DNA of 39,014 nucleotides from CAZKEG01 sp964601575. Lineage in GTDB: Bacteria > Desulfobacterota > Thermodesulfobacteria > Thermodesulfobacteriales > Thermodesulfatatoraceae. The position numbers were made by a program, and so were the translations under genes. The DNA is taken from NCBI GenBank assembly GCA_964601575.1, contig CAZROA010000038.1, forward strand, positions 1 through 39,014. The letters run 5' to 3'. The notes beneath the pieces are model-generated. The model ran no database searches. It was not told where the DNA came from and saw only the letters and a program-made list of their open reading frames with translations. Below, one piece after another: positions 30,897-37,716 of this stretch; the stretch's first letter is position 1; each line of letters begins with the position of its first letter.

Positions 30897-33038
30897 ATGC
30901 GTTTGGGAGACAAAGTAATCCAATTAAACATCAGAAAGGTTATTGTATTTAGCATGACCCTTTTTCTTATTTTGTTACTTTCTTTGACGGGTTTTGGTTA
31001 TTTTTCCTTCAAGATATACGATCATGCCTTAAAAAAGACATATAATTTTCTAGAAATAGAATCTATTATTTCGAGAAAAGTATTTGAACCATTGACCGAT
31101 TTTCAAACTTCATTTACCGATTGGCTTCGCTTTAAAAATGATGAACATTTGAATCAAACCTTAAAAAATTTTCAAAAATTTAAAGAAGGAGTTTATACCT
31201 TAGAAAACCAAGTAATGAGTGCCGCTCTCTGTCAAAGAGTTTGTCGAGCTTTCAATGAAGATATAAGAAAAACAGAGAAAGATTTGAAAGATATGTTTAG
31301 GTTATGGAAAAAAGAAGAAAGTAATTTGCAAGATATAAACAGAACATTTAATGATTTATCAGACTATCTTACAGAGGTAATGGAAACTAAAATCGACCCC
31401 TCCAGAGAAAGGGCCTTTCGAAGAGGTAATCTAAAAGAATTTGTAGCCTGGAGCGATCTTGATATGTATGCTAACGAAGAAATTATGAGAAACTTTTTCC
31501 ATTTATATCTAAAAATCGATCAATTTCTCGACTATAAAATTACCGATAAGGAACTTAAAACAGTTATTAATAATCTTAGAGAAGGTTTTACCATTTTTAG
31601 TAAACAGGCCAATTTATTAGGTTTGCAAGAAGAGGCTTTAAAAATTGGCCAATATGTAGATTATGTTTCAGCAAAAGTTGAAGAACTTACAAAGATTTTA
31701 CCAGCCTTTGAAGAAAAGAATAAACTTCTCCATAAAGATCTTTTTAAACTTAAGAAAAATGTTACTGAAATTACAGATGAACTCAAAAAAGAAGCCAAGG
31801 AAAAGAGTTTATTTGCCGCGCATAAGGCCAAAACTCAAGCTTATTTGCTCTTTTCCATTGCTGCTGGTATAGCCATTGCTATTTTCATTTTCATGATGTC
31901 TTTTGCCCATTTTCGAATCGTAGCTCCTTTAAGATTGCTTATTTCTGAACTTAAAGAAATGGCCCAAGGAGAAACAGATCTTAGACGCCAACTTTCTTTG
32001 CGTAATATCAACTGTTCCAAAATCACCAACTGCAATCAAAGGGATTGCCCAGCTTATGGCAAAGAGACCCATTGTTGGTATGAAGCCGGAAGCTATGCGG
32101 CTGAGGTTCGTTGCCCAAAGATACTTAATGGCGAGTTAGAAAGATGTGATCAATGTTTGGTTTATAAGTTAGCCAATCGAACCGAAGTAGAAGAAGTGGC
32201 TACTTTTATCAATGCCTTTGTCAAACGTATGCGGCATTTAATTGCTCGCCTAAGGTCTCAGGGAGACACCGTGGCCCAGGAGTCAGAGCACATCGGAGTC
32301 GAATCAGAAAAGATGTTACAGGTCACCCATACGGCCAAAGATCAGGCGGAAGAGGTAAAGGATCTTGCCAAATTGGCGGACGACGAGGTCTCGGTTATTG
32401 CTGGTTCCATTGAACAGATTGATCAGGCCGTGGTCGAGATCTCTAAGAGCACTCAGCAGGCCAGAGAGGTGGCCATCGAGGCCCAAGAAGAAGTGGCTCG
32501 GGCCCAAGGGGTGGTCCAGAATCTGGCCAACGCCTCGGAGAAGATCGGTGAAATCAGTAAACTAATCGCCAAAATCGCCGAGCAGACTAATCTTTTGGCC
32601 TTAAACGCCACCATCGAGGCGGCTCGTGCGGGAGAGGCTGGCAAAGGCTTTGCCGTGGTGGCCAACGAGGTCAAAGAACTTGCCCAGCAGACGGCCAACT
32701 CCATTGGAGAAATAGAAGAGATCGTTGGGACCATCAAAAACGGAGCCAAAGAGGCCACGGAATCTATCTCACAGATAGTAGAGGTGATCAACAAGGTTAC
32801 CGAGCTCACCGACAATATCGCCGCGGCCATCGAAGAACAGACCTCAACCATTAACGAGGTGAGCGCCAACGCTGGCCATGCGGCGGAGAAGGTAAACGCT
32901 GTGGTCCAAAAGGGAGAAATGATTGCCGAGGCCAGCAATGAGGCCTCTCAGGCCGCCGCGGAGATGCAAAAGGTGGCCGAAAACCTACGCAAGGTCTCCG
33001 AAGAACTCCAAGCCTTGCTCGGACACTTCAAGATATAG
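30897..33038 (+). CDS. Methyl-accepting chemotaxis protein with Cys-rich HAMP insert
   Basis: This 713-residue receptor has a first membrane helix (about residues 13-35), a helical periplasmic domain to about 310, a second membrane helix (315-340), then a split HAMP domain. HAMP helix 1 (VAPLRLLISELKEMAQGETD) and helix 2 (EVEEVATFINAFVKRM) are separated by about 52 residues with seven cysteines (373, 379, 384, 393, 406, 417, 420), including DCPAYGK, CW and CDQCLVYK. The signalling hairpin tip is EQTNLLALNATIEAARAGEA near residue 565, with GFAVVANEVKELAQQ. The 5' half is AT-rich, while the signalling part is not. No C-terminal CheR-binding pentapeptide is seen. AAGGAGGG precedes the ATG. Confidence 0.94.
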   Translation: MRLGDKVIQLNIRKVIVFSMTLFLILLLSLTGFGYFSFKIYDHALKKTYNFLEIESIISRKVFEPLTDFQTSFTDWLRFKNDEHLNQTLKNFQKFKEGVYTLENQVMSAALCQRVCRAFNEDIRKTEKDLKDMFRLWKKEESNLQDINRTFNDLSDYLTEVMETKIDPSRERAFRRGNLKEFVAWSDLDMYANEEIMRNFFHLYLKIDQFLDYKITDKELKTVINNLREGFTIFSKQANLLGLQEEALKIGQYVDYVSAKVEELTKILPAFEEKNKLLHKDLFKLKKNVTEITDELKKEAKEKSLFAAHKAKTQAYLLFSIAAGIAIAIFIFMMSFAHFRIVAPLRLLISELKEMAQGETDLRRQLSLRNINCSKITNCNQRDCPAYGKETHCWYEAGSYAAEVRCPKILNGELERCDQCLVYKLANRTEVEEVATFINAFVKRMRHLIARLRSQGDTVAQESEHIGVESEKMLQVTHTAKDQAEEVKDLAKLADDEVSVIAGSIEQIDQAVVEISKSTQQAREVAIEAQEEVARAQGVVQNLANASEKIGEISKLIAKIAEQTNLLALNATIEAARAGEAGKGFAVVANEVKELAQQTANSIGEIEEIVGTIKNGAKEATESISQIVEVINKVTELTDNIAAAIEEQTSTINEVSANAGHAAEKVNAVVQKGEMIAEASNEASQAAAEMQKVAENLRKVSEELQALLGHFKI

Positions 33039-33045
33039 AATCTCG

Positions 33046-33062
33046 GGGGCCTTAGGCCCCCT
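33046..33062 (+). terminator. Hairpin after the chemoreceptor gene
   Basis: GGGGGCC, TTA loop and GGCCCCC form a 7-bp GC stem 8 nt after the stop codon. The T tract is absent (TCCCC follows), so it is a weak or factor-assisted terminator. Confidence 0.55.
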
Positions 33063-33105
33063 CCCCACCTTAAAATTTAGCCTCGGTCCTTTTGTCTTTC
33101 CCATA

Positions 33106-33133
33106 TTTGTGCCAAACTTGTCTTGCACAAATC
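33106..33133 (+). promoter_or_regulatory. Inverted repeat in the purB leader
   Basis: ATTTGTGC (33106-33113) and GCACAAAT (33126-33133) are perfect 8-bp arms with a 12-nt spacer, ending 3 nt before the AAGGAGG ribosome site of purB. It may be an operator for a dimeric regulator or, as RNA, a hairpin next to the ribosome site. Confidence 0.45.
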
Positions 33134-33149
33134 ATAAGGAGGTTTGGCG

Positions 33150-34472
33150 ATGATCTCACGTTATACCCGCCCAGAAATGGCCAAACTCTGGAGTCCAGAA
33201 GAAAAGTTGCGGGCTTGGTTGTTGGTAGAGGTATTGGCTTGTGAGGCCTGGGCCCGATTGGGGCGTGTGCCCCAAGAGGCCATAGAAAAGATCCGCCAAA
33301 AGACAAAGCCCTATCTGGAAGATGGGTTCACCCCAAACGATGTAGCCAAGGTAGAAGAGATCGAGCAGGAGACCAGACATGATGTCATCGCCTTTTTGAC
33401 CTATATGGAACAGATCATCGGCCCTGAGGGAAGGTACCTCCACCTAGGAATGACCTCTTCGGATATGCTGGATACAGCCATGGCCTGGCTTATGAAACGG
33501 GCCATGGAGATTATCATCAAGGATGTAGACGACCTCTTGGAGGTTCTTAAACGCCGGGCCTTGGAGCACAAAGACACGGTGATGATCGGACGCACCCACG
33601 GCATTCATGCCGAACCCATTACCTTGGGGTTTAAATTTGCCCTTTGGTACGACGAGATGCGCCGGAACCGTCGGCGTCTCTCCGCCGCCTTGGAGACCAT
33701 CTCCTACGGGAAGATCTCCGGCGCGGTGGGGACCTTTGCCCATCTCGAACCTGAAGTCGAGGCCTATGTCTGCGAAAAGATGGGCCTTAGGCCGGCCCCG
33801 GTCTCTAACCAGGTCATTCAACGGGATCGATACGCCGAGTACATGGCGGCGCTGGCTGTATTGGCCGGCACGGTGGAAAAGATCGCCACGGAGGTACGTC
33901 ACCTCCAGCGTACCGAAGTCCTAGAGGCAGAGGAATTTTTTCATAAAGGGCAGAAGGGCTCTTCCGCCATGCCACATAAGCGTAATCCCATCCTTTCCGA
34001 AAACCTTTGCGGGTTGGCCCGTTTGGTGCGGGGTTATCTCATGCCGGCCTTAGAGAACGATGCCCTTTGGCACGAGCGCGACATTAGCCATTCCTCGGTA
34101 GAAAGGGTCATCGTCCCGGATGCCACCACCGCCGCTGATTTCATGCTCAAGCGCCTCACCGGTCTCTTAGACAAGCTGGTGGTCTATCCCGAACGCATGC
34201 AAAAGAACCTGAATCTCCTACGCGGGCTCATCTATTCTCAGCCCTTGCTCTTGGCCCTAACTGAAAAAGGTCTTCAGCGCCAGGAGGCTTATGTCTTGGT
34301 GCAGAGAAGGGCCATGGAGGTCTGGCAAGACGAGCAAAAGACCTTTAAAGAAGTCGTCTTTAATGACCCGGAGATAACCAAACACTTTTCTACCGAGGAA
34401 CTGGAGAGGATCTTTGATCTGTCCCATTATTTACGGCATATAGACACCATCTTTAAGCGGGTCTTTGGATGA
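33150..34472 (+). CDS. purB: Adenylosuccinate lyase
   Basis: PurB splits fumarate from SAICAR and adenylosuccinate in purine synthesis. ATG 33150 (440 residues) is preferred over TTG 33144 because AAGGAGG lies 7 nt before it. Family features are the N-terminal ISRYTRPEMAKLWSPEEK, MTSSDMLDTA, the His region GRTHGIHAEPITLGFKF, and the signature loop KGSSAMPHKRNPILSENL with its mobile catalytic Ser. The active-site helices and domain 3 (ERDISHSSVERVIVPDATT) are complete. It overlaps the NUDIX gene by 4 nt (ATGA), so both are one unit behind the inverted repeat. Confidence 0.96.
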   Translation: MISRYTRPEMAKLWSPEEKLRAWLLVEVLACEAWARLGRVPQEAIEKIRQKTKPYLEDGFTPNDVAKVEEIEQETRHDVIAFLTYMEQIIGPEGRYLHLGMTSSDMLDTAMAWLMKRAMEIIIKDVDDLLEVLKRRALEHKDTVMIGRTHGIHAEPITLGFKFALWYDEMRRNRRRLSAALETISYGKISGAVGTFAHLEPEVEAYVCEKMGLRPAPVSNQVIQRDRYAEYMAALAVLAGTVEKIATEVRHLQRTEVLEAEEFFHKGQKGSSAMPHKRNPILSENLCGLARLVRGYLMPALENDALWHERDISHSSVERVIVPDATTAADFMLKRLTGLLDKLVVYPERMQKNLNLLRGLIYSQPLLLALTEKGLQRQEAYVLVQRRAMEVWQDEQKTFKEVVFNDPEITKHFSTEELERIFDLSHYLRHIDTIFKRVFG

Positions 34473-34879
34473 GGCGTCTATCGGTAGTCGCTGCCCTTAT
34501 TCAAAAAGAGGGAAAGATCCTCCTTACCCGTCGGCCAGAAGGTAAGGCCAGGGGTGGGCTCTGGGAATTCCCCGGGGGAAAGATAGAACCAAAAGAGCGA
34601 CCAGAAGAGGCCCTTTATCGAGAAATCAGGGAGGAATTGGGGGTTGAGATTGAGGTAGGCCGAATTTTGGCCGAGGTGGAGCACGATTATCCAGAGATAA
34701 AAATCCGGCTCCTGTGCTACGAGGGAGAGATCTTACGCGGCACGCCCGTTCCCCTTGAGGGGCAAAAGATAAGCTGGTTTAGACCGAATGATATCGCAAG
34801 CCTTGAATTGGCTCCGGCCGACCGGAAACTATGGCAAAAGCTCTCCCAAACAGCGGCCCTTGAAAAAAGGCTTTCATAG
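34469..34879 (+). CDS. NUDIX hydrolase, MutT-like
   Basis: The 136-residue protein carries a full Nudix box (GKIEPKERPEEALYREIREE, residues 37-56, continuing LGV) with the GX5EX7REUXEEXGU pattern. Upstream strand residues GGLWEFPGG match MutT, so 8-oxo-dGTP or a related nucleotide is the likely substrate; a 5-methyl-dCTP or general (d)NTP pyrophosphatase is also possible. It shares 4 nt with purB (ATGA). A promoter for the downstream tRNA lies in its last codons. No signal peptide or second domain. Confidence 0.88.
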   Translation: MRRLSVVAALIQKEGKILLTRRPEGKARGGLWEFPGGKIEPKERPEEALYREIREELGVEIEVGRILAEVEHDYPEIKIRLLCYEGEILRGTPVPLEGQKISWFRPNDIASLELAPADRKLWQKLSQTAALEKRLS

Positions 34880-34888
34880 CTATATATT
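34860..34888 (+). promoter_or_regulatory. Promoter of tRNA-Val and perhaps rpsF operon
   Basis: TTGAAA (34860-34865), 17-nt spacer and TATATT (34883-34888) form a good promoter inside the end of the NUDIX gene. Transcription would begin about 4 nt before the tRNA. Confidence 0.65.
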
Positions 34889-34898
34889 GAGCGCAGGT

Positions 34899-34973
34899 GG
34901 GCGGTTAGCTCAGTGGTAGAGCGTCATCCTCACACGGTGGAAGTCGCTGGTTCGAATCCAGCACCGCCCACCA
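34899..34973 (+). tRNA. tRNA-Val (anticodon CAC)
   Basis: The cloverleaf folds fully: acceptor GGGCGGT with ACCGCCC, D stem GCTC with GAGC, anticodon loop CTCACAC giving anticodon CAC (34931-34933) for GUG valine, T stem GCTGG with CCAGC around TTCGAAT, discriminator A and encoded CCA. The anticodon stem (TCATC with GGTGG) has two U-G wobbles, which is slightly weak but acceptable. It precedes rpsF by about 75 nt and may be co-transcribed with it. Confidence 0.93.
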
Positions 34974-34990
34974 TTTTGTATATCTAAATT

Positions 34991-35033
34991 GGGCTCTCTG
35001 GGCCTCCTTGCCTCGAAAGAGGCCAAAAAGTCC
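34991..35033 (+). promoter_or_regulatory. Structured leader of rpsF, candidate S6:S18 control element
   Basis: GGGCT (34991-34995) can pair with AGTCC (35029-35033), and GAGGCC (35019-35024) with GGCCTC (35001-35006). Alternatively GAGGC pairs with the nearer GCCTC (35010-35014) around a GAAA loop. Two exclusive folds in front of the rpsF ribosome site fit an autoregulatory leader; S6:S18 mRNA-binding elements are known in rpsF leaders of other bacteria. Confidence 0.4.
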
Positions 35034-35047
35034 ATAAGGAGGTAGAG

Positions 35048-35368
35048 ATGAAAAAACTGCGCAAGTACGAGACCCTCTTCATCATCCATCCCGACCGGGT
35101 AGACGAAAAAGACACCGTCCTTGAACGCCTTACCGATCTCATCTCCCAAGACGAAGGTCAGGTATTAAAGGTCGATGAGTGGGGAATGCGTAAATTTGCC
35201 TATCCCATCGAAAAAAAGAAACAAGGCTATTACATCTTGATGGAATTTGCGGCACCGGCGGAGACACCAGCCAAACTGGAGCAAAACTTCCGCATTGATG
35301 AACGTGTCATCCGTTTCATCATTGTCAAACTGGAAGACAAATTCGAAGCCGAAGCCATGGCGGCTTAA
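35048..35368 (+). CDS. rpsF: Small ribosomal subunit protein bS6
   Basis: S6 binds the 30S platform as a heterodimer with S18. The 106-residue length and motifs KYETLFIIHPDRVDE, VDEWGMRKFAYPIEKKKQGYY and NFRIDERVIRFIIVKLEDK identify it. AAGGAGGTAGAG precedes the ATG, and almost the same sequence is repeated before rpsR. The product lacks the Glu-tail of enterobacterial S6. It heads rpsF-rpsR-rplI; the usual ssb gene is missing. It may bind its own leader at 34991-35033. Confidence 0.96.
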   Translation: MKKLRKYETLFIIHPDRVDEKDTVLERLTDLISQDEGQVLKVDEWGMRKFAYPIEKKKQGYYILMEFAAPAETPAKLEQNFRIDERVIRFIIVKLEDKFEAEAMAA

Positions 35369-35378
35369 GGAGGTAGAG

Positions 35379-35669
35379 ATGGCTAACGAGACCCAAACCC
35401 AAAGCACCGTTCGTCGGCGTCGGTTTTATCCGCGGCGAAAGATCTGTCGGTTTTGTGCCGATCCCAACTTAAAGATTGACTATAAAGAACCAGAAGTACT
35501 CAAGGCCTTTATCACCGAGCGGGGCAAGATCATCCCCCGTCGTCAGACGGGTACTTGTGCCCGACATCAGCGCCAATTGACCACGGCCATCAAACGGGCT
35601 CGCATCATGGCTCTTCTCCCCTTTATTGCCACCCTTGATGAAGAAGAGCTTGCCCGTCAAGGAGGTTAG
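35379..35669 (+). CDS. rpsR: Small ribosomal subunit protein bS18, zinc-binding form
   Basis: S18 pairs with S6 on the 30S platform. I use ATG 35379 (96 residues), directly after an AAGGAGGTAGAG ribosome site, since the longer frame from 35247 is encoded inside rpsF. The basic N-terminal part leads to KICRFCADPNLKIDYKEPEV and then GKIIPRRQTGTCARHQRQLT, which is diagnostic. Cys pair CRFC and the CARH Cys suggest the 'C+' zinc-binding paralogue type. A short acidic tail ends it. rplI starts 2 nt after the stop. Confidence 0.95.
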   Translation: MANETQTQSTVRRRRFYPRRKICRFCADPNLKIDYKEPEVLKAFITERGKIIPRRQTGTCARHQRQLTTAIKRARIMALLPFIATLDEEELARQGG

Positions 35670-35671
35670 AG

Positions 35672-36121
35672 ATGGAAGTCATCCTGCGTGCCTATGTCCC
35701 TAACCTTGGTGCCCCTGGAGACATCGTTACCGTCAAAGATGGATATGCCCGCAATTATTTGGTGCCTAAAGGTTTGGCCATTCCGGCCAGTAAAAAGAGC
35801 CTCAAGGCCATCGAACGCGAACGACAGATCATCCTGGCCAAGGCCGAACGTCAGCGGCGTAAATTCGAAAGCCTGGCCGAAAGGCTCAATAATCTCGAAC
35901 TGGTCATCCCTCAACGTGTCATCGAGGAAGATCGCCTTTACGGTTCAGTCTCAACCACGGAGATTGCTTCGGCCCTCAAAGAACAGGGCTTTGACATTTC
36001 CAAGAAACAGGTCCTCCTTGATGAGCCGATCAAAAAACTCGGTGAGTACCTCGTCCCCATCCGTTTGGCCCCCGAAGTCACGGCCCATATCAAACTAAAG
36101 GTAGTTCCCTACGAAGCTTAA
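35672..36121 (+). CDS. rplI: Large ribosomal subunit protein bL9
   Basis: L9 binds 23S rRNA near the base of the L1 stalk through its N-domain and helps hold reading frame. The 149-residue protein has the N-domain (MEVILRAYVPNLGAPGDIVT with the RNA-binding DGYARNYLVPKGLA), a long connecting helix (about residues 40-75) and a C-domain including LYGSVSTTEIASALKEQGF. AAGGAGG lies before its ATG, within the rpsR end. A strong terminator directly follows, so it closes the rpsF-rpsR-rplI unit. Confidence 0.96.
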   Translation: MEVILRAYVPNLGAPGDIVTVKDGYARNYLVPKGLAIPASKKSLKAIERERQIILAKAERQRRKFESLAERLNNLELVIPQRVIEEDRLYGSVSTTEIASALKEQGFDISKKQVLLDEPIKKLGEYLVPIRLAPEVTAHIKLKVVPYEA

Positions 36122-36131
36122 GTCTAGCTTA

Positions 36132-36157
36132 AAAGGCCCCCTATAAAGGGGGCCTTT
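36132..36157 (+). terminator. Rho-independent terminator after rplI
   Basis: AAAGGCCCCCT and AGGGGGCCTTT form an 11-bp perfect stem around ATAA; the 3' arm ends in TTT. It is symmetric enough to work on both strands. Confidence 0.9.
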
Positions 36158-36223
36158 AATTCCTTGCTTTTCTTATTAGATTAAATTCCACTTGTTAGCC
36201 AAAAAATCCTTTTGGATTAATTG

Positions 36224-36988
36224 ATGAAAGAGTTTACCCAGGAAGTGGTTACGCTCCTTAAGACCTCGGAAGGGGAAGAAAAGGTCACCGAGGAGGTAAT
36301 CATTGAGCGCCCTTATCGGGTCTATCTCAACGAAGAACCGATCGGTTCGGCCCTTATCCTTCCTGCTGACCTGGAAGAATTCGGGGCAGGATACCTCTTC
36401 GGGTTGGGCTACATCTCCAAGCCGGAAGAGATAAAAGAGATCCGTTTATGTACGGAAAAAGAAAGTATCTTTGTCTACACCACTTTTCAAGAAATACCTA
36501 AACGGGAAATAATCACCACCACTGGTTGTGGTGGGACCGGCGGCCTTTCCTACGAAATGCTTCAAGAAGATCCTCCTCCTCTCTTCTCTTATACCATTTC
36601 TTTTTCTGAGATTATTAAGCTGGCTGAAGAAGTCCTAAAAGGCCCTCGTCTCCCTGGGGTACATACTTGTGGCCTGTGGCATGAGGGGAAACTCCGGCTC
36701 CTTTATCTGGATATTGGGCAACACCATGCCCTGGACAAGTTGATCGGGGCCATCCTTTTGGGTAAAGGCCCTCGTAGCGGGGCCATCTACACTACCGGGC
36801 GGCTTACCGTAGAGATGGTGGCCAAATGTATTCGGGCCGGTATTCCGATCCTTATTTCTCGTTCAGGCACCTCTTCTTTAGGCCTTGAGCTGGCCCAAAA
36901 GGCCGGGCTTACACTTGTTTGCTATGCTCGAGGAGAAAAAATAAACATCTTTCATGCCCCCCAGCGCATCAAAGAAAGCTCGTCTTAA
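36224..36988 (+). CDS. fdhD: Formate dehydrogenase accessory sulfurtransferase FdhD
   Basis: FdhD passes sulfur from IscS to the molybdenum/tungsten bis-MGD cofactor and is needed for active formate dehydrogenase. The 254-residue product starts at ATG 36224 (TTG 36221 would add one residue). Motifs: LNEEPIGSALILPADLEEF, FGLGYISKPEEI, the cysteine loop TTTGCGGTGGL, GVHTCGLWHEGK, then DIGQHHALDKLIGAILLG and LISRSGTSSLGLELA. Where E. coli has CxxC (Cys121, Cys124), this protein has a single Cys102 in GCGGTG. There is no clear ribosome site. No formate dehydrogenase gene lies in the window; a CO dehydrogenase operon follows. Confidence 0.93.
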   Translation: MKEFTQEVVTLLKTSEGEEKVTEEVIIERPYRVYLNEEPIGSALILPADLEEFGAGYLFGLGYISKPEEIKEIRLCTEKESIFVYTTFQEIPKREIITTTGCGGTGGLSYEMLQEDPPPLFSYTISFSEIIKLAEEVLKGPRLPGVHTCGLWHEGKLRLLYLDIGQHHALDKLIGAILLGKGPRSGAIYTTGRLTVEMVAKCIRAGIPILISRSGTSSLGLELAQKAGLTLVCYARGEKINIFHAPQRIKESSS

Positions 36989-37163
36989 AAGGTCTCTAGA
37001 CAGAACCTAGTAAAACATCGAAAAATTCAAAAATAAAAATTAATGGCGATCAAAAATTTATATTTTGGGTTTTCTTCTTTTAAAAACGCTTTAAATCAAG
37101 GTTGACTGACAATTATTAAATTAAAGACCTTCTTAACAAAGAGTAAAATTTAAAGAGAGTTCC

Positions 37164-37664
37164 ATGAAAGTAGTCCTGGTTGATCCAAACAAATGTTTGG
37201 GGTGCCGATCCTGTGAATTGGCTTGTGCGGTGGCTCACTCACAGGCGGGTGAGCTTTTGGCGGCGGTCCTTTCCGGGGAGCGTCCTCGAAAGCGCATCTA
37301 CGTAGAACCTGCCGACCGACAGGCGGTTCCTGTAGTATGTCGTCATTGCGAAAAGGCCCCTTGCCTTAAGGTTTGCCCCACTGGAGCCATTTCCCGAAAG
37401 GGGCCAGGGGAGCCTGTGCTTATCGATCTTTCACTCTGTATTGGTTGTCGTTCGTGTTATCTCGTTTGCCCCTTTGGGGTGATCGAATTCGTCCCGGAAT
37501 TGGGTGCGGCCATCAAGTGTGATCTATGTCATCTTCGAGCCATCCCTGCTTGTGTGGAGGCCTGTCCCACCGGAGCCCTTTCCTTTGGAGAAGCAGAGGC
37601 CGTGGTCAAAGAAAAGAGGCGGGAGACGGCAAACGATCTTCTCCAAGCCGTTAGCCCTAACTAG
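37164..37664 (+). CDS. cooF: CooF-like ferredoxin with four 4Fe-4S clusters
   Basis: The 166-residue protein has four cysteine sets: CLGCRSCELAC (from Cys11), CRHCEKAPCLKVCP, CIGCRSCYLVCP and CDLCHLRAIPACVEACP, arranged as in HycB/CooF-type electron carriers. In CO-oxidising bacteria CooF carries electrons from CooS to a hydrogenase or reductase. It ends 52 nt before cooS, which supports that role. The N-terminus has no signal peptide, so it is cytosolic. The upstream 175 bp (36989-37163) are AT-rich and contain TTGACT at 37102 but no convincing -10 or CooA site that I can see. Confidence 0.85.
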   Translation: MKVVLVDPNKCLGCRSCELACAVAHSQAGELLAAVLSGERPRKRIYVEPADRQAVPVVCRHCEKAPCLKVCPTGAISRKGPGEPVLIDLSLCIGCRSCYLVCPFGVIEFVPELGAAIKCDLCHLRAIPACVEACPTGALSFGEAEAVVKEKRRETANDLLQAVSPN

Positions 37665-37716
37665 GGTCGGATTACCCCATAAAGCTTTGGTCTAACAATC
37701 TAACAAGGAGAGGGTT

